Of a DNA stretch of 64,000 bases, positions 1 through 8,819 are shown piece by piece (position 1 is the first letter of the stretch; every line of letters starts with the position of its first letter). The notes beneath the pieces were generated by a model that was not told the origin of the DNA, ran no database searches, and was given only the letters and a program-made list of their open reading frames with translations. Origin of the DNA: CATOSP01 sp034422355 (GTDB lineage: Bacteria > Chloroflexota > Dehalococcoidia > Lucifugimonadales > UBA3495); NCBI GenBank assembly GCA_034422355.1, contig DAOUJS010000072.1, forward strand, positions 21,197 to 85,196, written 5' to 3'. The position numbers and the translations under genes were made by a program.

Positions 1-3000
1 TCCAGGAGGGAAATAAACGGCTGCGCCTCTCTTGGGGCGTGCCCGACGGCACGGTGACCGGCTACGACGTGGAGTACAAGGCGTCCACTGACCCGGACAC
101 GGAGTGGAAAGCCTTCCGCACTCGCATCGTAAGCATCGGCGCCTTAAGGCATCAGACCATCTTCGGCCTGGACAACGGCACGGCCTACGACGTGCGCGTG
201 CGCGGGGTGAACCCCACTGGCGACGGCTCCTGGTCCTCCGGCACGGGCACGCCGACGCCGAAGCCCAACATCTTCCTCTCGGCCCCGCCCGGAGTGCCGG
301 AAGGGTCCAGCGTCACCGTCGCAGTCCTGCTGTCGGAACCGCTGTCAGGCGATGTGACCATCCCCCTCACCATCACGGACGATACGGCGGAGCCAGGCGA
401 CCACGGGACCCTCCGGAGCATCACCATCCGGGCCGGCCAGACCTGGGCCGAGAGAGCCATCACAACGGCCCGGGACGCCGACCCGGACCACGACACCTTC
501 ACCGTGGCCGTGGCCACCGACAGCAGGCTGCCCACCAGCGTCTTCGCGGGCTACAGCAGCTGGGCGCGGATCACCATCGAGGACCTGGACGCGCCGAAGG
601 TGGCCCTCTCGTTCCCCCACCCGCCCGCGCCTTCTCAATGGTCAACAGGAGTGGCGACGGTGAACGACGGCGACAGCGTGGAGATGAAGGCCACCCTGTC
701 CATGCCGCTGGACAGGGACCTGACCATCCCGCTGGAGTACAAGAGGAACTACGCTGAGCGGGAGGACTACCAGCCGCTGAGCGGCATCACGATCAAGGCC
801 GGAGACACCTGCGGCATCGGGGTACTAAATACGAACGATGACGCCGATCCGGACGACGAGACCCTCGTCATACTCCTGGCGAGGCTCACCCCCGTGGTGC
901 AGAAGGGCTACCCCGCCGCGCTGCACATCACCATCAAGGAAAACGACAAGGCCAACACGGCTCACCGGTTTCCGGCGAACCAGAGAACAGGGTGCCCCGG
1001 AATGCAGGAGGCCCCGCCAAGCGCCGTCCCCGTCACCTCCGTGAGCCTGGCCCTGGGGCAGGACCGGGTGCGGGAAGACGCGGGCCAGGTGACCCTGACG
1101 GCCACCCTGAACGCCCCGGCCCCGGACGGGGGCCTGGAACTGAGGCTGTATGCCGCCAACGAGAGCACGGCGGAGAAGGGCGTGGACTACACCCTGCCGG
1201 AGAGCATCGCCATCCCCGCCGGTGGTCTGTCGGCCTCGGCGCAAGTCCGGGTCACCGACGACGCCCTGGACGAGTCCGACGAAACGGCGGTCATCGGGGT
1301 GATCGCCGATACCCTGGACGCCACCCTGACCGCCGACACAACCCTGACCATCGAGGACGACGACGGCGCACAGCAGCAGCAGGAGTCGCCCCGGGACTAC
1401 AGCGACCTCATCGCCCAGATGTACGAATGGCGCAACGGCCCCGAGGCGCAGCAGTACGGGAAGCCCCACACCGACCGCTGGGACCGGGCGCTCTTGGCCT
1501 TCGGGGAGACGGTGGCCGACGCCTCGATCACGCCGATGACAGCGGCGGAGGCGCAGGCCCTGGCCGACCAGGATTGGGGCGCCCGCTGGGTGCCGGTGGC
1601 GGCGGCGCTGTGGGAGATCGAGAACCGTGCGCCGACGGTGGCCGCAGCCATCGGAGACGCCACCATCGTCAACCAGAGCGGAACGCGCCAGGTCTCACTG
1701 TCCGGCGTGTTTGCCGACGCCGACAACGACAACCTGACCATCACCGCCGCATCGTCGGATGAAGCCGTGGCCATGGTGTCCGTCGCGTCGGACTACTCCA
1801 GCCTGACGGTGACGGCCCAGGCGCGGGGTACAGCGACCATCACGGTAACGGCCAACGACGGCAAGCGGGGCACGGTTTCGGATGAGTTCACGGTGACGGT
1901 GAAGGCCGCGCCGGTGGTGGCCTCGGCCCTGGCCGACCTGACCGGCCTGGAGGTGGGAGCGACACAAGAGGTGTCCCTGTCCGGCGTGTTCAGCGACGCC
2001 GACGGCGACAGTCTGACCATCACCGCCGCCTCGTCGGACGACGCCGTGGCCACGGTGACCGTGGCTGCGGACCAATCCACGCTGACGGTGGCGGGGGTGG
2101 CCGAGGGCACGGCGACGATCACGGTCACGGCCCGGGACGCCGACGGCAACCGGGTCGCCGACGAGTTCGCCGCGCCGGTGGCCAGGAAGTACGCGGCGCT
2201 CATCGCGCAGATGTATGAGTGGCGCAACGGCCCCGAGGTGCAGCAGTACGGGAAACTCCACACGGAGCGCTGGGACCGGGCGCTGCTGGCCTTCGGGGAG
2301 ACGGTGGCCGACGCCTCGATCACGCCGATGACGGCGGCCCAGGCCCAGGCGCTGGCCGACCAGAGTTGGGGCACCCGCTGGGTGCCGGTGGCGGCTGCGC
2401 TGTGGGAGATCGAGAATCAGGCTCCAACGGTGGCCAGCGCCATCGCCGACGCCACCATCGTCAACCAGAGCGGGACCCACCGGGTGTCCCTGGCCGGGGT
2501 GTTCAGCGACGCCGACAACGACGCGCTGACCGTCACCGCCGCATCGTCGGACACGGCCGTGGCCGCGGTTTCGGTGGCGTCGGACTACTCCAGCCTGACG
2601 GTGACGGCCCAGGCCCGGGGGACAGCGACCATCACGGTCACGGCCGCCGACGGCAAGAGCGGCACGGTTCAAGATGAGTTCACGGTGACGGTGAAGGCCG
2701 CGCCAACGGTGGCCTCGGCCTTGGCCGACGTGAGCCTGGAAGAACTGGAGATCAAAGACATCTCCCTCTCCGGCGTGTTCAGCGACGCCGACGGAGACGC
2801 TCTGGACGCCACCGCAGCGTCCTCCGACGATTTCCTGGTCTCCGCTTTCGCAATCCGGGACCTGTTGACGGTAATGGCCGTGTCGGCCGGGACGGCTACC
2901 ATCACGGTGACGGTCCAGGACAGCGACGGGAACCAGGTCAGCGACCAGTTCGACGTGACGGTGGGCACCCCGCAGCAGGACCCGCCGCCCAACCAGGCGC

Positions 3001-3869
3001 CCACGGTGGCCAACGCCCTGGCTGACGAAACCATCGTCAACGAGAGCGGGACGCGCCAGGTTTCCATGTCCGGTACGTTCAGCGATGCCGACAATGACAG
3101 CCTGACCGTCACCGCCGCATCCGGCGACGAGGCCGTGGCCACGGTGTCGGTGGCGTCGGACTACTCCAGCCTGATGGTGAGCGCCCAGGCCCGGGGGACG
3201 GCCATCATTACGGTAACGGCGGACGACGGCAACGGCGGCACGGTGTCGGATTCGTTTACTGTCATGGTGAAGGCCGCGCCGGTGGTGGCCTCGGCCATCA
3301 GCGACATGAGCGGCCTGGAAGCGGGTTCCACGCGGGACGTGTCGCTGGCCGGGGTGTTCAGCGACGCCGACGGAGACAGTCTGACCGTCACCGCCGCATC
3401 GTCCGACGACGCCGTGGCCACCGTAACCGTGGCTGCGGACGGGTCCAGGCTGACGCTTACCGGGGTGGCCGAGGGCACGGCGACGATCACGGTCACGGCC
3501 CAGGACACCGACGGCAACCGGGTCAGCGATGCGTTTGACGTGTCGGTGGTCAGGGCCCCGGAGCCGGACGAACCGGAGCCGCCCACCGGCGCGCCGGTGG
3601 TGGCCGCACCGCTGGCCGACATCAGCCTGGAAGCGCCGGAGTACGGGGAGTTCGACCTGGACGACGTGTTCCGCGACCCCGACGGTGGCGAGCTGACCTT
3701 CAGCGCCACGTCGTCCAACTACGGCGTGGCGTCGATGTGGGTGGCCGGCTCGACCCTGACGGTGGTGGGAACAGGCATGGGAACGGCGACGATCACGGTG
3801 ACGGCGGAGGACCCCGACGGCAACCGGGTCAGCGATGAGTTCGAGGTGTCGGTGCGGCCGGCCTCGTAG
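1..3869 (+). CDS. Large surface repeat protein (FnIII, Calx-beta, Ig/cadherin-like repeats), 5' end outside window
   Basis: The frame is open from base 3, so the GTG at 39 is internal and the gene begins upstream of the window. From the N-terminal side one sees a fibronectin-III-like segment (first ~75 residues), three Calx-beta-like segments (repeated VxLSxPL and DxxxDPDxETxxV patterns, roughly residues 78-445 counted from 39), then a mosaic. The mosaic has two copies of a ~75-residue module (MYEWRNGPE...WDRALLAFGE...AAALWEIE, near 1395-1626 and 2188-2417) and seven Ig/cadherin-like repeats opening with APxVAxAxxD and containing GVFxDADxD and GTATITVTAxD. This architecture is typical of secreted adhesin or matrix proteins. 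No LPXTG, transmembrane or autotransporter end is visible; it stops at VSVRPAS. Family-level call is firm, specific function unknown. Confidence 0.85.
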   Translation, partial: QEGNKRLRLSWGVPDGTVTGYDVEYKASTDPDTEWKAFRTRIVSIGALRHQTIFGLDNGTAYDVRVRGVNPTGDGSWSSGTGTPTPKPNIFLSAPPGVPEGSSVTVAVLLSEPLSGDVTIPLTITDDTAEPGDHGTLRSITIRAGQTWAERAITTARDADPDHDTFTVAVATDSRLPTSVFAGYSSWARITIEDLDAPKVALSFPHPPAPSQWSTGVATVNDGDSVEMKATLSMPLDRDLTIPLEYKRNYAEREDYQPLSGITIKAGDTCGIGVLNTNDDADPDDETLVILLARLTPVVQKGYPAALHITIKENDKANTAHRFPANQRTGCPGMQEAPPSAVPVTSVSLALGQDRVREDAGQVTLTATLNAPAPDGGLELRLYAANESTAEKGVDYTLPESIAIPAGGLSASAQVRVTDDALDESDETAVIGVIADTLDATLTADTTLTIEDDDGAQQQQESPRDYSDLIAQMYEWRNGPEAQQYGKPHTDRWDRALLAFGETVADASITPMTAAEAQALADQDWGARWVPVAAALWEIENRAPTVAAAIGDATIVNQSGTRQVSLSGVFADADNDNLTITAASSDEAVAMVSVASDYSSLTVTAQARGTATITVTANDGKRGTVSDEFTVTVKAAPVVASALADLTGLEVGATQEVSLSGVFSDADGDSLTITAASSDDAVATVTVAADQSTLTVAGVAEGTATITVTARDADGNRVADEFAAPVARKYAALIAQMYEWRNGPEVQQYGKLHTERWDRALLAFGETVADASITPMTAAQAQALADQSWGTRWVPVAAALWEIENQAPTVASAIADATIVNQSGTHRVSLAGVFSDADNDALTVTAASSDTAVAAVSVASDYSSLTVTAQARGTATITVTAADGKSGTVQDEFTVTVKAAPTVASALADVSLEELEIKDISLSGVFSDADGDALDATAASSDDFLVSAFAIRDLLTVMAVSAGTATITVTVQDSDGNQVSDQFDVTVGTPQQDPPPNQAPTVANALADETIVNESGTRQVSMSGTFSDADNDSLTVTAASGDEAVATVSVASDYSSLMVSAQARGTAIITVTADDGNGGTVSDSFTVMVKAAPVVASAISDMSGLEAGSTRDVSLAGVFSDADGDSLTVTAASSDDAVATVTVAADGSRLTLTGVAEGTATITVTAQDTDGNRVSDAFDVSVVRAPEPDEPEPPTGAPVVAAPLADISLEAPEYGEFDLDDVFRDPDGGELTFSATSSNYGVASMWVAGSTLTVVGTGMGTATITVTAEDPDGNRVSDEFEVSVRPAS

Positions 3870-3943
3870 GGCGATGGGTAGCCTGGGGATAGCCCCGGAA
3901 GCACGGACTCATTGGCGCGGGCGTCGGAGTCTGAACGGTTACT

Positions 3944-3972
3944 TTGACAAGCTTCAATGGCCCGGATACAAT
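3944..3972 (+). promoter_or_regulatory. Sigma-70-type promoter for the DsbA-like/rnc/ftsY transcript
   Basis: TTGACA at 3944-3949 and TACAAT at 3967-3972 are separated by 17 bases, close to the housekeeping consensus. Expected transcription start is about 3979, just ahead of AGGAGG at 3990-3995 and the GTG at 4002. The promoter matters because it places the translation start before the in-frame TGA at 4041. Confidence 0.7.
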
Positions 3973-4001
3973 CCTGTCATCTACCTGTTAGGAGGATAGC
4001 C

Positions 4002-4640
4002 GTGTCTGACGCAGGAGTCACCAGCTATTACGATTTCCGTTGACCATTCGTGTACAATGCCACCATGTGGTTGGCAAAAGTTGAGGAAGCCAAGGGCGAG
4101 GAAGTAGAAATCGACTGGCAGCCCTTCTCCCTGGCCCAGGTGAACAGCGACCAGGGTCCCGATTTCAAGGTCTGGGAACAGCCCGAAATCCTGGACGGTT
4201 CGGACAAGACGCTCCTGGCCCACCAGGCCGGGCTGGCAGCCAAGAGGCAGGGGAAGGAGGCGTTCAAGTCCTTCTTCGTCACCCTGCTCAAGGCCCGCCA
4301 CGAGGACCGGGTTGACCTGAACGACCCGGCGGTCATAGAGGAAGCCGTGGTCAAATCCGGTCTCGACATGGCCCAGTTCAGGGAGGACGTGGTCGACCCG
4401 GACCTGCTGCGGGAGATCGGGGAGAGCCACACCCGGGCGGTCGAAGAAGTGGGCGCGTTCGGCGTTCCGACCTTCGTATTCCCCGGCGGCAACGCGGCCT
4501 TCCTGAAGATGTTCATCCCCTCCGCGGAGCAGTCCGAGGAGATTTACGACGGCCTGATGAAGACCATGAGCGAGTTCGCTCACGTGGGCGAGATCAAGCG
4601 CCCGTCGCCGCCGTGGCCCTACGAAGGGGTCAGGCCCTAG
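4002..4640 (+). CDS. DsbA/FrnE-family thiol oxidoreductase, probable selenoprotein (Sec at TGA 4041-4043)
   Basis: From GTG 4002 (AGGAGG six bases upstream) the frame reads to 4640 with a single TGA at codon 14: YYDFR-U-PFVYNATMW. In DsbA/FrnE-type thioredoxin folds this position, after the first beta strand, is the nucleophilic Cys of a C-P motif, so TGA stands exactly at the redox residue. The rest of the fold is intact: a long helical insertion and the cis-proline loop FGVPTFVF near residue 153. Length (212 aa) fits the family. A hairpin at 4058-4076 could act as a bacterial SECIS. Starting instead at GTG 4050 would delete the first strand and active site and has no ribosome site. Likely role: thiol-disulfide exchange or isomerisation; no signal peptide, so cytoplasmic. 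Alternatives are a TGC-to-TGA sequencing error or a recent nonsense mutation. Confidence 0.75.
4058..4076 (+). promoter_or_regulatory. Candidate bacterial SECIS hairpin for the 4041 TGA
   Basis: TGCCACCATGTGGTTGGCA can pair as TGCCA/TGGCA, a single bulged T, then CC/GG, closed by loop ATGT. The loop lies about 22-24 bases after the TGA, inside the 16-37 base range usual for bacterial SECIS elements, and a bulged U is also a feature of the E. coli fdhF element. The G is third in the loop in this fold; in an alternative fold (CCAC-CAT-GTGG) the loop has no G. The fold was drawn by eye. Confidence 0.5.
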
Positions 4641-4655
4641 TCCAGGGGACTTCGG

Positions 4656-5366
4656 TTGATAAGAGACCGGCTCGAAGCGGCGCTGGGTCTGAGCATTTCG
4701 GACCCGGCGCCGTTTCAGCAGGCGTTGATTCATAAGTCCTTCCTGAACGAACACGGGGGCAATCCCGCGGACTCCTACGAGCGGCTGGAATTCCTGGGGG
4801 ACGCCGTCCTGGAACTCGCCGTATCCGCCGAGCTTTTCCGCCGCCTTCCCAGTCTCAGCGAAGGCGAGCTCACCAAGGGGCGGGCCGAACTGGTCTGCGG
4901 CGAGTCCCTGGCCGGTGTCGCACGGCGGCTGGACCTGGGCGGTCTTCTGCTCCTCGGAAGGGGAGAGGAAGCCAACGGGGGACGGGAACGGGAATCAATC
5001 CTGGCGGCCGCATTTGAAGCAATGGTCGCGGCCGTGTACATGGATGGGGGCTTCGATCATGCCAGAGCCTTCATCCTGATGGCAATGTCGGAAGAGCTTG
5101 ACCGTTTCCTCAAGCAGGGAGGGCCGCGGGAGAACCCCAAGTCGCGGCTCCAGGAACACGTTCAGTCCCTGGGTATGCCGACTCCCCGTTACCATGTAGT
5201 TTCCGCCGAAGGCCCTGACCATAACCCGGTGTTCACCGTGGAGGCGCTGGTAGGCGACGAGGCTGTGGGCGAGGGCAAGGGCCGCAGCCGCGGCGATGCC
5301 GAGCGTTCCGCAGCGGAAGATGCCTTGACCAAAATGCTCACTGGCCCTGATGTAGTCCATGCTTAG
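4656..5366 (+). CDS. rnc: Ribonuclease III
   Basis: Double-strand-specific endoribonuclease for rRNA and mRNA processing. The N-terminal RNase III domain carries the signature ERLEFLGDAVLEL (near residues 42-54) with the catalytic acidic residues, and the second acidic site FEAMVAAVYMDGG near residues 119-131. The C-terminal dsRNA-binding domain runs from PKSRLQEHVQS to the end (GKGRSRGDAERSAAEDAL). At 236 aa it has family length. TTG at 4656 is the only plausible start, 15 bases after the DsbA-like stop. Its last eight bases overlap the start of ftsY, so the two are translationally coupled. Confidence 0.95.
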   Translation: MIRDRLEAALGLSISDPAPFQQALIHKSFLNEHGGNPADSYERLEFLGDAVLELAVSAELFRRLPSLSEGELTKGRAELVCGESLAGVARRLDLGGLLLLGRGEEANGGRERESILAAAFEAMVAAVYMDGGFDHARAFILMAMSEELDRFLKQGGPRENPKSRLQEHVQSLGMPTPRYHVVSAEGPDHNPVFTVEALVGDEAVGEGKGRSRGDAERSAAEDALTKMLTGPDVVHA

Positions 5367-6315
5367 GTTCTTCAGACGCAACCCTCCCAAGGACAAAGAG
5401 CAGACCGAAGGCGGGGTGAAACCGAGCAGAGAGCGGTGGTTCGGCCGCATTCTCGGAGCATTCCGGACCTCCCGGCTTGACGATTCCCTGTGGGAGGAGT
5501 TGGAGGAGATACTGATCTCGTCCGACGTGGGTGTCGAGGCTTCCCTGCGCATCATCGAGGAGCTGAAGGAGCGGATCAGGGCGGAAGATGTGCGGGACCC
5601 GGACGAGGCGTTCCAGCTATTGAAGAATATCCTCATCCAGGAGATGGAAGACCCCGGTTCAGCGGACGTGTGGGCCGGACCGGACTCGGAAGCCGCTCCC
5701 TACGTCATACTGATGGTGGGCGTTAACGGCGTGGGCAAGACCACCAGCATTGCCAAGCTTGCCCGCCACTTCGAACAATCGGGGAAGAGGGTGATCCTGG
5801 GCGCGGCGGACACCTTCCGCGCCGCCGCCGCTGAGCAACTGCAGGTCCTGGGGGAGCGCGTCGGGGTGGACGTCATCAGCCACGGTTACGGTTCCGACCC
5901 GGGGGCGGTTGCCTACGACGCATTCCAGGCCAGCCGGGCCCGGGGCGCGGACATCCTGATAATCGACACCGCGGGAAGACTGCACACGAAGTCCAACCTG
6001 ATGGCGGAGCTGAAGAAGGTGGACCGTGTGCTGAAGCGGCTTGATCCCTCGGCCCCTCACCAGGTCATCCTGACCCTGGACGCCACCACCGGCCACAACG
6101 GGCTTGCGCAGGCGAAGTCCTTCAAGGAAGCGGTGGACTGCACCGGCATATTCCTGGCAAAACTTGACGGCACGGCCCGGGGAGGAATAACCCTGGCAAT
6201 CAGACAGGAATTGGGGGTCCCCATCATGTTCATCGGGACAGGGGAGGGCCTGGACGACCTCGCCCCGTTCGACGGCAAAGAGTTTGTGGACGCGCTGCTG
6301 TCCCCCGTCTCGTGA
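5359..6315 (+). CDS. ftsY: Signal recognition particle receptor FtsY
   Basis: SRP-receptor GTPase that delivers ribosome-nascent-chain complexes to the membrane. An NG-domain protein of 318 aa with only a short basic/acidic N-terminal stretch (LRFFRRNPPKDKEQ) in place of the long acidic A domain of E. coli. The GTPase motifs are clear: G1 GVNGVGKTTSIAKLA, G2 DTFRAAAAEQL, G3 DTAGRLHTK, G4 TKLDGTARGG-equivalent (AKLDGTARGG) and the C-terminal GxGExxDDLxxF motif. ATG 5359 overlaps the end of rnc; rnc-ftsY is a frequent bacterial arrangement. Confidence 0.95.
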   Translation: MLRFFRRNPPKDKEQTEGGVKPSRERWFGRILGAFRTSRLDDSLWEELEEILISSDVGVEASLRIIEELKERIRAEDVRDPDEAFQLLKNILIQEMEDPGSADVWAGPDSEAAPYVILMVGVNGVGKTTSIAKLARHFEQSGKRVILGAADTFRAAAAEQLQVLGERVGVDVISHGYGSDPGAVAYDAFQASRARGADILIIDTAGRLHTKSNLMAELKKVDRVLKRLDPSAPHQVILTLDATTGHNGLAQAKSFKEAVDCTGIFLAKLDGTARGGITLAIRQELGVPIMFIGTGEGLDDLAPFDGKEFVDALLSPVS

Positions 6316-6381
6316 CCTGGCGCAGTAGATAAGGTCTGGCGTCCCATATCAATCCTCCCTGCTTTCGCCTTCTGAACAACC

Positions 6382-8808
6382 GTGGTAGACCTCCTCGTCT
6401 GGCTGCTCACCATCGAACTCATCGGACTGGCAGCCTTCCCTATCGCCTTCCTGCTGTTCCGCCACCTGCCTGACCGCGGATTCAGCCTGGTAAAGCCCCT
6501 CGCCCTTGTTGCCGGTTCCTATGCCCTTTGGGTGCTGGGTCTCACCCACCTGGCGCCGGTTTCCCGGCCCGCGATCATCGTTGTATTCAGCTTCATCGCA
6601 ATCGGCGGGTTGTACGCAACGTGGACTCAACGGAAGCGCCTGGCCGGGTTCCTGAGAAGAGAATGGCCGACGCTGATAGCGGTAGAGTGCGTCTTCCTGG
6701 CGTTCTTCCTGCTCTGGGCCTGGATTACGTCCGAGGCTCCGGCGATAAGCGGGACGGAGAAACCGATGGACTTCGCCCTGCTGAACGCCTCGATACAAGC
6801 CGTCCATTTCCCGCCGGAAGACCCCTGGCTCGCGGGTTATCCCATCAGCTACTACTATTTCGGGTACCTGATGATGGGATTCCTGTCCCAATTGAGCGGG
6901 ATAGCCTCCAATGTGAGTTACAACCTCTCCATCTCACTGGTCCCTGCATTGGCGGCCGCAGGCGTATTCGGTGTGACACATAACCTTGTGCGTCTTTCCG
7001 GGGGAAGGCCGGTAGCGTCCCTTGGATGCGGGATGATTGCCTGTGTTCTGCTGCTGGTAATAGGGAACCTGGAGGGCGTCGTTGAGTTGGTCCACTCTCT
7101 TGGCTGGGGCAGTGAGGCGTTCTGGGCATGGGTGGGCGTCAAAGGGTTGGAAGGCGGCGGGCCAGGCGGGAGTGTTCTCCCGGACCAATACCTCTGGTGG
7201 TGGCGGGCCACCAGGGTAATCGATACCGTGGTGGATGGCCGGAGCCTGGACTACACCATCACCGAGTTCCCGATGTTCAGCTTTCTGTTGGGCGACCTCC
7301 ACCCACACGTTATGAGCCTCCCCTTCAATTTGCTTGCCATGTCGGCATCACTGCAATTCTTCGTCTCTCCTGACAGGCCGGGGCCTGGGTGGCTGCGTCA
7401 ACACCCGGTACAGGCCGTAACCCTGGCTGTCATTCTCGGGTCTCTCGCGTTCATCAACGCCTGGGACTTCCCGGTAATGGCCGGACTATTCGGGGCGCTG
7501 CTCCTGGTCAAGGCCCACCGGTATGCCAACAGGGACCTGCGCCGGACAATTGCCGGCGCGGCCGCGGTGTTTGTCCCCGTGGCCGCGCTGGCCGTTGCGC
7601 TGTTCCTGCCATTTTACCTGTCGGTTGACAGCCAGGTGTCCGGAGTGCTGCCCGTAACAGGCCCGGGGACGAGGCCGCTCCACTTTATGCTGGTTGTCGG
7701 GTTCCTGGCCTTTCTGGCCGTATCGTTCCTGCTGCGGCAACTGATGGGACTCAGGGGTCCGGATAGTGAAGATGGCCCCACGGTTAAACTGTTGCTGATA
7801 GCAGCTCTCCTGCCCTTCCTGTTATGGGCAGACATCATCCTTGTAGTTGGATACCTGGGGGATGGCTTCCGGGACGCCCTGCTTGATGTGTTCTGGCGTG
7901 GACTCTGGGTATTGCCCCTGCTGGCAGCAGCGGGCGTCGCCGGATTCTCGGCAGTGCAACAAGCCCGGTCCGGAGAGAAACCCGGAGACAGGGGGGCCGC
8001 GTCGTTCTCGCTGGTTGCTTTGGCAGCGGCGTTCTATCTCCTGGCGGGTGTAGAGTTGTTCTATGTCGTGGACCTTTTCGGCAACCGGATGAACACGGTC
8101 TTCAAGGTCTACTACCAGGCATGGCTGCTGCTGTCCGTAGCAGGGGCATACGGCCTGTTCTATTGGGTGTCGCGGGGAAGGATGGCACAGCCGGGCGGCC
8201 CGAGCGCGACTGGCAGACCCGCAGTCACCCCGGCGTCAGGCGTATTCGTGGCAGCGAGGCGGCATGTCTGGACGGGATTGGCCTGTATTCTCTTGCTGGC
8301 CTCGCTATATTATCCGGTTGGGGCCGTGTTGGACCGTACCGGCCTGTTCAGCCCCGGGTATAAGCTCTCGGACAACACCCTGAACGGCCTCGCCTTCGTC
8401 GAGAACTCGGACCGGGGAGAGTACGACGCGATTCTGTGGCTTCGCGACGAAGCGCCCTGGGGCAGGATTGTCGAGGCTGTCGGGGGCGACTACTCGGACT
8501 TTTCCAGGATTTCCGCCAGCACCGGACTGCCTGCCATCCTGGGCTGGAAGGGCCACGAGTTGCAGTGGAGGGGCAGCAGCAAGCCGTTCAGCGGACGGGA
8601 AGAGGAGGTTGAGGCTGTCTACCGGAGCGGCGACTCCTCGGAGGTAAGGGCCATTCTGGAACACTACGGCGTCCGATACGTCTATTTGGGGTCTCGTGAG
8701 CGCGGCACATACGGAATCGAGGATCTGGAGGAACTTGACGGATTGCTGAAAACCGCTTGGGAAGGGGACGGCGTAATTGTCTATGAATTCGCGCCGCCAA
8801 GTACGTAG
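6382..8808 (+). CDS. DUF2298 (YYY) polytopic membrane protein
   Basis: An 808-aa integral membrane protein with at least twelve hydrophobic segments and a soluble C-terminal region from about residue 670 (GREEEVEAVYRSGD...YGVRYVYLGSRERG). Hallmarks of the DUF2298/YYY family are GYPISYYYFGYLMMG near residue 151, FLLGDLHPHVMSLPF near 305 and NRMNTVFKVYYQAW near 570. The family is abundant in Chloroflexota and resembles GT-C-fold glycosyltransferases, so a role in assembling a lipid-linked glycan is likely but unproven. Start is GTG 6382. It is followed within 12 bases by the Agl23-like gene, so they are probably co-transcribed. Confidence 0.85.
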   Translation: MVDLLVWLLTIELIGLAAFPIAFLLFRHLPDRGFSLVKPLALVAGSYALWVLGLTHLAPVSRPAIIVVFSFIAIGGLYATWTQRKRLAGFLRREWPTLIAVECVFLAFFLLWAWITSEAPAISGTEKPMDFALLNASIQAVHFPPEDPWLAGYPISYYYFGYLMMGFLSQLSGIASNVSYNLSISLVPALAAAGVFGVTHNLVRLSGGRPVASLGCGMIACVLLLVIGNLEGVVELVHSLGWGSEAFWAWVGVKGLEGGGPGGSVLPDQYLWWWRATRVIDTVVDGRSLDYTITEFPMFSFLLGDLHPHVMSLPFNLLAMSASLQFFVSPDRPGPGWLRQHPVQAVTLAVILGSLAFINAWDFPVMAGLFGALLLVKAHRYANRDLRRTIAGAAAVFVPVAALAVALFLPFYLSVDSQVSGVLPVTGPGTRPLHFMLVVGFLAFLAVSFLLRQLMGLRGPDSEDGPTVKLLLIAALLPFLLWADIILVVGYLGDGFRDALLDVFWRGLWVLPLLAAAGVAGFSAVQQARSGEKPGDRGAASFSLVALAAAFYLLAGVELFYVVDLFGNRMNTVFKVYYQAWLLLSVAGAYGLFYWVSRGRMAQPGGPSATGRPAVTPASGVFVAARRHVWTGLACILLLASLYYPVGAVLDRTGLFSPGYKLSDNTLNGLAFVENSDRGEYDAILWLRDEAPWGRIVEAVGGDYSDFSRISASTGLPAILGWKGHELQWRGSSKPFSGREEEVEAVYRSGDSSEVRAILEHYGVRYVYLGSRERGTYGIEDLEELDGLLKTAWEGDGVIVYEFAPPST

Positions 8809-8819
8809 GTGAGAACGTA

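Noticed and set aside
4050..4640. Start at GTG 4050 for the DsbA-like gene
   Set aside because: No ribosome site, and it lacks the first strand and active site; 4002 with TGA readthrough explains promoter and AGGAGG.
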